Shown here: positions 51,091 to 57,200 of the stretch, in pieces
Position numbering within the stretch: the first letter of the stretch is position 1
Layout of the letters: every line of letters begins with the position of its first letter
DNA from: GN02-872 sp963518665
Lineage (GTDB): Bacteria; Patescibacteriota; Gracilibacteria; BD1-5; UBA6164
Assembly: GCA_963518665.1 (NCBI GenBank)
Contig: CAUQKR010000003.1
Span: 1-57,200, forward strand
DNA: 57,200 bases
Direction: 5' to 3'
Position numbers and translations under genes: made by a program
Notes under the pieces: model-generated
Databases searched by the model: none
What the model was told of the DNA's origin: nothing
What the model saw: the letters and a program-made list of their open reading frames with translations, nothing else

Positions 51091-51771
51091 TTAATTAAGA
51101 TTTAATCTGTATCAAACTCATCTAATTGTAAGAATATAATTGCTAGAACCTAATTTTTTCCTAATATTTTTTATATGTGTATCAATTGTTCTATCATAAG
51201 CATAATTTTCATATCAAATTATATCTTTCATAATCGTTTCTCTGCTTACAATTCATCATTTTTCATTTAAAAGTTTTTTAAAGATTTCAAATTCATTTGC
51301 GGTCAAAATAATATTTTTATCTCATTTTTTTATAAAATTTTTATTAAAATCAACTTCAAAATCAAGAAATTTTACTATATTATTATATTTTGGAGAAATA
51401 TTCTCTATAGAAGAAACTCTCCTAATAATTGTATGAATTCTAGCCAAAAGCTCTCTTGGGGAAAATGGTTTTGCTATATAATCATCAGCTCAAACTTCAA
51501 GTCATTTTACTCTATCATCTTCTTCTCATCTAGCTGTCAAAATAATTATAGGAGTTGAATCTGTTTTTCTAAGATCCTCAGTTATTTCAATTCAATTTTG
51601 AACTGGTAAATTTATATCCAAAATTATCAAATCTGGTTTAATTTTTTTTATAAATGAAACTGCATTTTCTCAAGTATTATAAACTTCAACTTCAAAATTT
51701 GAGTTTTCTAAATAAAGTTTTAAAGATGTAGAAATTCATAAATCATCTTCTATAATCAAAATTTTTTTCAT
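51091..51771 (-). CDS. OmpR/PhoB-family response regulator
   Basis: 226 residues: receiver domain with acidic pair in LIIEDDLG, phospho-acceptor Asp52 in LIILDINLP, ILTAR and KPFSPREL. The C-terminal winged helix has ILTANEFEIFKKLL, SRETIMKDIIGYENYAYDRTIDTHIKNIRKK and IRGVGYRLN. It binds DNA as a dimer after phosphorylation by the kinase, whose gene starts 7 bases downstream. Confidence 0.94.
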
Positions 51772-51981
51772 AGTTTTTTATTAAAAATATTTACTTTATT
51801 TTAAATAATATTTTAAAAAAGTAAAGAAAATTAAAAATAAATTTGATTTTTTAAAAAAAATACTTAAAATCTAGCAGTAACAAAAAACAAACATATTAGA
51901 ATTTGTTTATACTAATTATAAATTTTAGGCTAAACAGATAGATAATATATTTTTTTATTTTATTTAATAACTTTTAGAAAA

Positions 51982-52191
51982 ATGGCTTTCTGACCTAAGA
52001 AAAAAACATCAAAATCTAGATCTAGAACTAGAACTACAAATTGGATTAAATTAACTGCTAGAAAATTAAAAAATAGAGTTATGTTAAATGCTGAAGCTAC
52101 TGGTTTAGCTCATATGGTTGATGAAAATGGAATGTATAAAGGAAGAGTAGTTGTAGCAAAAAAAGGTGCTAAAGTTACTACTAGAGTATAA
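51982..52191 (+). CDS. rpmF: Ribosomal protein L32
   Basis: 69 residues. MAFGPKKKTSKSRSRTRT is the basic L32 start (canonical MAVPKxKTSKSR) and the C-terminus GMYKGRVVVA matches the L32 YYKGRxV motif. The zinc-binding cysteines of many L32 proteins are absent (LAHMVDENG instead of C-x-x-CG). The last gene cluster of the window starts here; the promoter is unclear in the AT-rich 200 bases before it. Confidence 0.82.
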
Positions 52192-52194
52192 TTT

Positions 52195-52226
52195 TAAGAT
52201 AGATTTTTATCTATCTTAATTTTTTA
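52195..52226 (+). terminator. Terminator after rpmF
   Basis: AAGATAGAT-TTTT-ATCTATCTT hairpin followed by T run. Confidence 0.85.
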
Positions 52227-52239
52227 ACAATCTAGAAAA

Positions 52240-52719
52240 ATGAATGAAAAAACTGCAAACCGTAAAAAAACAAGGAAATTGTTATTTCAACTTTTATTTT
52301 CTTCTACTTTTCAAATTTTAGATAGAGATGATTTTATGGAATCTTTTTATATAAATAAATTTTCTTATGAAATAGATAAAGAATATTTGGAAGAAATGCT
52401 AAGAATAATTACTTATAGAGAAGAATTTTTTATAGAAATAGTAAAAAAATATTCTCCAAAATTTGATTTTGGAAAAATGAGTATTCTTATAGTTTTACCT
52501 ATATATATAGCATTAGCTGAAATATTTTATTTTTCAGAAGAAATTCCAATGAAAGTTTCTATAAATGAAGCTATAGAGTTAGCAAAAACTTATTCTGCTG
52601 ATTCTACAAAAAAAGTAGTAAACTGAGTTTTAAATAATATCATAAAAGATTATGATGAACTAAAAACTTTAAAAGATAATTATAATTGAAATAATTGATA
52701 TTCTATTTTTAAAAAATAA
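52240..52719 (+). CDS. nusB: Transcription antitermination factor NusB
   Basis: 159 residues, all helical: NRKKTRKLLFQLLFSSTFQ at the start, a middle IALAEIFYFSEEIPMKVSINEAIELAKTYSADSTKKVVNGVL (the conserved NusB C-terminal signature), and a short tail. It binds boxA RNA with S10 in rRNA transcription. Confidence 0.9.
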
Positions 52720-52721
52720 AA

Positions 52722-52752
52722 AAGAGTATGTTAAAAAAACTTACTCTTTTTT
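52722..52752 (+). terminator. Terminator after nusB
   Basis: AAAGAGTA with complementary TACTCTTT and seven T. Confidence 0.75.
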
Positions 52753-52812
52753 TCTTGTTTTTTTTTTATTTTTTCTTATAATAACAAAAAATTTAATTTT
52801 TAAATTATTTTT

Positions 52813-53559
52813 ATGGTACCACCAAAAAAAGCTGTAGAAAACGAGATCATAATAAATAAATTTTCAAAATTTTTAGAAAAATTATGAATTGATTTCAAAA
52901 CCCCAGCTCATTATATTTTGGCCTTTATTCATAGGTCTATTGTAAATGAAAGACCTGACTATACTCCAGAACATAATGAAAGACTAGAATTTTTATGAGA
53001 TGCTGTTTTAGAGCTTATTATAACTGAAAATCTTTTCAGAAATTTTCCAGAAAAACCAGAATGAGAATTAACAGATATAAGAAGTGCTTTAGTTAGATGA
53101 AAAAACCTATCAAAAGTAGCAAAAAATTTATGATTCTCAGAATATTTATTCCTTTGAAATTGAGAAGAAAAATCAGGTTGAAGAGAAAATAATTATTTAT
53201 TAGCAAATACTGTAGAAGCTTTTATTTGAGCTATTTATCTAGATTTATGAATAGAGGCAGCAAGATCTTTTATTGATAAACATATTTACTCTACTGTTTG
53301 AAATTTTTTACAAGATGCTTCTTCTGTAAAAGAATACAAAACATTGATTCAAGAACTTATTCAATCAAAAGTTGATATTACTCCAACTTATGAAGTTATA
53401 TCTGAATCTGGAGAAGATCACAATAAAATTTTTACGATTTGAATCTATTTCAAAAATGAACTAATAGCAACTTGAACTTGAACAAGTAAAAAGAAATGAC
53501 AAGAAGATGCAGCAAAAAATGCATATTTAGAAATGATAAATAAATTTAAAGATGAATAA
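52813..53559 (+). CDS. rnc: Ribonuclease III
   Basis: 248 residues: RNase III domain with HNERLEFLGDAVLELI near 53-70, ELTDIRSALV, NYLLANTVEAFIGAIYLD, then a C-terminal dsRBD ending GTSKKKGQEDAAKNAYLEM. It cuts double-stranded RNA in rRNA maturation. It overlaps the next gene by 8 bases. Confidence 0.95.
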
Positions 53560-53848
53560 TTTTTTACTAATAATTTATATATTAGCAGATTTACTTTATA
53601 TACTTATTATACTTCATATAATTTTTTCCTGGATTGATATTTTTTGATTTCATATAAAATCTAAATTTATAGATTCTATTTTAGACCCAATTTATGATAG
53701 AATCAAAAATACTATTCCTACAAATATTTGAGTTTTGGATTTTTCTCCACTTATACTTATTTTAATTTTAGCATTTATTCAAAATCTTATATTCTTGTAC
53801 AATCCTGAAACTATTATTATTTATAAAAATTTAACCAATTTTTTCTAA
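53552..53848 (+). CDS. YggT-family membrane protein
   Basis: 98 residues with two membrane segments: LIIYILADLLYILIILHIIFSWI, then DSILDPIYDRIKNTIPTNIGVLDFSPLILILILAFIQ in the YggT pattern (P-x-x-x-x-I-x-P, then D-x-SP). YggT/YlmG proteins sit near division genes; role unclear. Overlaps rnc, and ftsW starts 3 bases after it. Confidence 0.8.
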
Positions 53849-53851
53849 TTT

Positions 53852-55081
53852 ATGAAAAATATAGATTATAAACTTTTTACTGCTGTTTTATTACTGATGA
53901 TTTGATGAGTTATAATGATCTCATCTGTATCTGTTTTTAGTTCATATACTGTAACAAGTAAAATGGTTGATAAATGACTAATTAAAGAAGCTTATAATTA
54001 TTTTTATTTACTCAGAAGTATTAGTCATATAGCTATTAGTTTAATTATTTTAGCTATAATTGTAAAAATAAATTATTCTTTTTTTGAAAAATACTCTCCT
54101 GTATTTTTAGGAATTACCTGATTATTACTTGTATATGTTTTAGGTTCTTGACAAGAATATTATTGAGCAAAATGATGGATTTCTGTTCCTTGAATCCCTT
54201 TTTTGATTCAACCAACAGAATTTTTAAAAATCTTTCTAATTTTATTTTTAGCAACATATTTCAAAAAAAACAACCATTTACTAAAGAATTTTAAGACTGG
54301 TTTTTTACCATATGTTTGAATAATTTCTATATTTATCTTACTTGTTTGATTACAACCAGACTTTTGAACTTTATTGGTTTTAGTTCCTATTACATGAATT
54401 ATGTTTTTTTATGCTTGAGCAAATAAAAAACATATTTTATCAATTTTAGCTTTATGATTAGTTTTATTTATTTCAGTTTATTCTTTTTGAAGCTATAACA
54501 AAGAAACTTGAAAACTAAATAACAAACTTGGTTATATTACTCAGAGAGTAGATAATTTTTTTAGAAGTAATGAAGATTTATTTAAATCTAGTGAAGGGAA
54601 TTCCATAAATGACAAAACTTATCAAACAAAACAATGACTTATAAGTATCTGAAGTTGAGGTTTTTCATGAAAATGATTTTGACAATCTATACAAAAATAT
54701 TGATATCTACCAGAAGTTCAATGAGATTTTATTTTTGCAGTTATAGTTGAAGAACTTGGTTTCATTTGATGATGAATTTTAATTTTGATTTACCTTTATA
54801 TTGGTTACAGGGGACTTTATATAACATACAATGTAAAAGATAAATTTGCAAAATATACAGCTCTATGAATAACAACTTGGTTTTTAGGGCAAACTTTTGT
54901 AAATATTTGAGTAAACTTAAATATTGTACCTTTAACTTGAGTAACTCTCCCTTTTATAAGCTATGGTTGAAGTTCACTACTTGCATTATCAATGTGAACT
55001 TGAATTCTTTTAACTATTTCAAGACACATAGAGGAAAAACCAGCTTATGCTAGAATGAATAACAGAAAATTTATATTTTAA
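53852..55081 (+). CDS. ftsW: SEDS-family glycosyltransferase FtsW
   Basis: 409 residues with about ten membrane helices. GAKGWISVPGIPFLIQPTEFLKI, LQPDFGTLLVLVPI and the long extracellular loop SIGSGGFSGKGFGQSIQKYGYLPEVQGDFIFAVIVEELGFIG carry the conserved SEDS residues, and GQSIQKYGYLPE favours FtsW over RodA. It ends ISYGGSSLLA. It polymerises septal peptidoglycan with a class B PBP. Confidence 0.9.
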
Positions 55082-55090
55082 AAATATAAA

Positions 55091-56287
55091 ATGCAAGAAG
55101 AAAAACTAACTCCTGCTATGCTACAATACTATGAACTAAAAGAACAAAATAGTGATGCTATTTTATTTTTTAGAATGTGAGATTTTTATGAAATGTTTAA
55201 TGAAGATGCAATAATTGCAAACAAAGTTTTGTGAGTAGCTATAACTTCTAGAAATAAAAATGCAGCAAAATCTACACCTCTTGCAGGAATTCCATATCAT
55301 GCAAAAGAAAAATACTTACCTCAATTGATAGAAGCTTGATATAAAGTTGCAATTGCTGAACAAGTTTCTGATCCAAACTTAAAATGAATAGTAAAAAGGG
55401 AAGTTGTGAGAGTTGTAACTCCAGCAACAATCTGACTAGAATGAGAATGATATGAAGCAAAAAATAGTAATATAGTATCAATTTCTGAAAATAAATGAAA
55501 ATTTTGACTTTCTGTTTTAAACTTGAGTGAAAACAAATGGCAATCTATAGAGTTTGAAAATTTTGAAGAACTAAAATGAGAACTCTATAAAATTTTTCCA
55601 AGAGAAGTAGTTCTAGAAAAAAAATTATTTTGAAATACTGAAATCAAAGAAACTTTAGAAAAAAAATTTTCTTTAAATATTTATTTTTTTGAAGCAAAAA
55701 AAGATTGTTATAAAAATTTAAATGAACACTTTCAAACAAAGAACCTAGAATGATTTTGACTTGAAAAAATGCTTGAAGCTCAAAGAGCAGCAAGTTTACT
55801 TTTGGAATATATAGAAAATAATCAAAAAACAAATTTCAACTTTTTGAAAAAAATAAGTGTTTTGGATTATAGTAAAAATTTAAAAATAGATGAAGCAACA
55901 ATAAAAAATCTAGATTTAGTTTATAATTTTGCTACAAAATCAGCAAAAACTGCAACTTTATTTTGAGTTCTTGATAAGACAAAAACTAGCTCTGGAAGTA
56001 ATTTTTTGTATAATTCTATTTTAAAACCACTTAATTCTCTCGAAGAAATAAAGAAAAGACAAGATTTTATAGAAGAATTTTTAAATAATAAAATACTTCT
56101 AGACAAGACAAGAGAGGAGTTGTCTAACATATCGAATATAAATAATATTTTAAATAGAATAGCTTTAAATAGAACATCTCCAAGAGATTTATTAAATCTG
56201 AAAAAATCACTGATTTCTATGCTAAAAATTTTTGAACTTATAAAAAATAGTGACTCTGAAAAATTAAAAAAAATAATAAATGACTAA
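55091..56287 (+). CDS. mutS: Truncated MutS, mismatch-recognition half without ATPase
   Basis: 398 residues. LTPAMLQYYELKEQNSDAIL and FFRMGDFYEMFNEDA (mismatch-probing Phe-x-Glu) are intact, as are PLAGIPYHA, the connector domain and part of the core (LFGVLDKTKTSSGSNFLYNSILKPL). The gene then stops. The lever/clamp remainder and the C-terminal ATPase (Walker A, dimer interface) of normal ~850-residue MutS are missing. holA overlaps the stop by 8 bases, so the remainder does not follow directly. Confidence 0.85.
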
Positions 56288-57200
56288 AACAATATATCTT
56301 TTTACTTGAAATTCTGACTTTTTATTAAATGATGCAATTTCAAAATGGAAAAAACAATTTTCTGATAAATACTGAGAAATAAATCTTTCTCACTATAAAG
56401 ATTTAAATATTATAGACAAAAATATTTTAAAATCTGAAGCTTTGTCTACAAGTTTTTTTTCTGAAAAAAAACTAATTATTATTGATTTAAACAATGATTT
56501 AGATGAAGATTTTGAAAATTTTTTACTTAGTGTTTTAGACAAAAAAGAGGAAAATACTATTATAATTTTTAATTTTTTATCTCCAGATAAAAGAAAAAAA
56601 TTTTATAAAAATCTAGTAAAAATATCAGAAATAAAAGAATTTGACATAAAAGATGAAAATGATATAAAAAAAATTATTTTATCAAGATTTTGAAATATTA
56701 TAGATGATGATGCTATTGATTTAATAATAAAATATAAAGCAAAAAATATAAAAAAAATTTTTTCTGAAATAGAAAAATTGTCTATAATGAATAATCAAAT
56801 AAAAAAAGAAGATATAGAAAAAAACATAGTTCCAGAACTAGAAGAAAGTATTTTTGATATAGTAAATTTACTTTTAAATAAAGAAAAAATAGAATCTATA
56901 AAAAGAATAGATATTTTATTAAATGAAGTAAATATTTATCAATTTTATAATTCTTTATTGTCAAACTTGAGAGTAACTGTCTATATTCAAAAACTAAAAA
57001 AATATAATATTCCTCAAACTGAAATATGAAAAATATTAAATTTATGAAATAGAAGATTTTTAATAGAAAAAAACTACAAAATAAAATATGATGAATTATC
57101 AAAATTTTTTATAAATCTAGTAAAAATAGACAAAAAAATGAAAACTTGAAAACTTATTTCTTCTGATGAAGATTCTATAAGATATGAAATAGAAAAAAAC
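56280..57200 (+). CDS. holA: DNA polymerase III delta subunit (3' partial)
   Basis: 307 codons visible, running off the right edge. KTIYLFTGNSDFLLNDAISKW is the HolA start, then SYKDLN-like HYKDLN, SEALSTSFFSEKKLIIIDLNND, NTIIIFNFLSPDKRKKFYK, VNLLLNKEKIESIKRIDILL and the QFYNSLLSNLRVTVYIQKL C-terminal block. It is the clamp-loader wrench, partner of DnaX. It shares an ATGACTAA overlap with mutS, indicating coupled translation. Confidence 0.85.

Noticed and set aside
51772..51981. Riboswitch or L20-type leader before rpmF
   Set aside because: The 210 bases are almost pure A/T with no persuasive stem; no claim is made.
1..57200. Dozens of apparent frameshifts or split genes
   Set aside because: They vanish when TGA is read as Gly. 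Only 36102-36104 (TAA) remains a true interruption.

Overview
The window reads as chromosome of a Candidate Phyla Radiation bacterium of the Absconditabacteria (SR1)/Gracilibacteria type. The direct evidence is the genetic code. Almost every housekeeping gene is open only when TGA is read as glycine (translation table 25), and TGA falls on invariant glycines: the HIGH motif of ValS, the Walker A loops of PilT, DnaX, PriA and UvrD, and the glycine before the active-site loop of ClpP. TAA and, less often, TAG are the stops. The DNA is very AT-rich, genes are short and tightly packed, and several repair or replication proteins are cut down.

Layout. 0-1.7 kb: two DUF1566 (Lcl) surface-type proteins whose last 126 bases look like variable repeats of a diversity-generating retroelement. 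1.7-5.4 kb: dnaA and a minus-strand cluster of small secreted or unknown proteins. 5.5-10 kb: DUF4012 membrane protein, a MurE-like ligase and an rRNA methyltransferase. 10.1-10.4 kb: a consensus promoter, an abnormal tRNA-like RNA and a strong terminator. 10.4-14.9 kb: dnaX, a truncated priA, a cNMP-sensor protein and pilT. 15-17 kb: four small unknown genes. 17-34 kb: RNA methyltransferase, NAGPA-like protein, secF, DedA, uppS, valS, tatD, exoIII, clpP, gltX, miaB and small membrane proteins. 34-40 kb: a ribonucleotide reductase locus, nrdB (with ATP-cone), nitroreductase-like gene, two others, nrdA. 40-52 kb: tlyA, uvrD/pcrA, small membrane genes, SPFH protein, wecB and a two-component system. 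52-57 kb: rpmF, nusB, rnc, yggT, ftsW, truncated mutS and holA (running off the end).

Two gene grammars coexist. The conserved genes use TGA for Gly and start after an A-rich leader with no Shine-Dalgarno (SD) sequence. Twelve small genes (25 to 171 aa, in six clusters) contain no internal TGA and carry a GGAG/AAGGAG-type SD; nine of them have their own TTGACW-N15/16-TATAMT promoter (three lack a clear one). Several sit beside GGGGAT-type terminators. I read these as recently acquired standard-code genes or a specially expressed class. One of them ends TGA-TAG, a standard-code stop backed up by a stop valid in this genome.

No reverse transcriptase, template repeat, transposase, CRISPR array or rRNA gene was seen inside the window.
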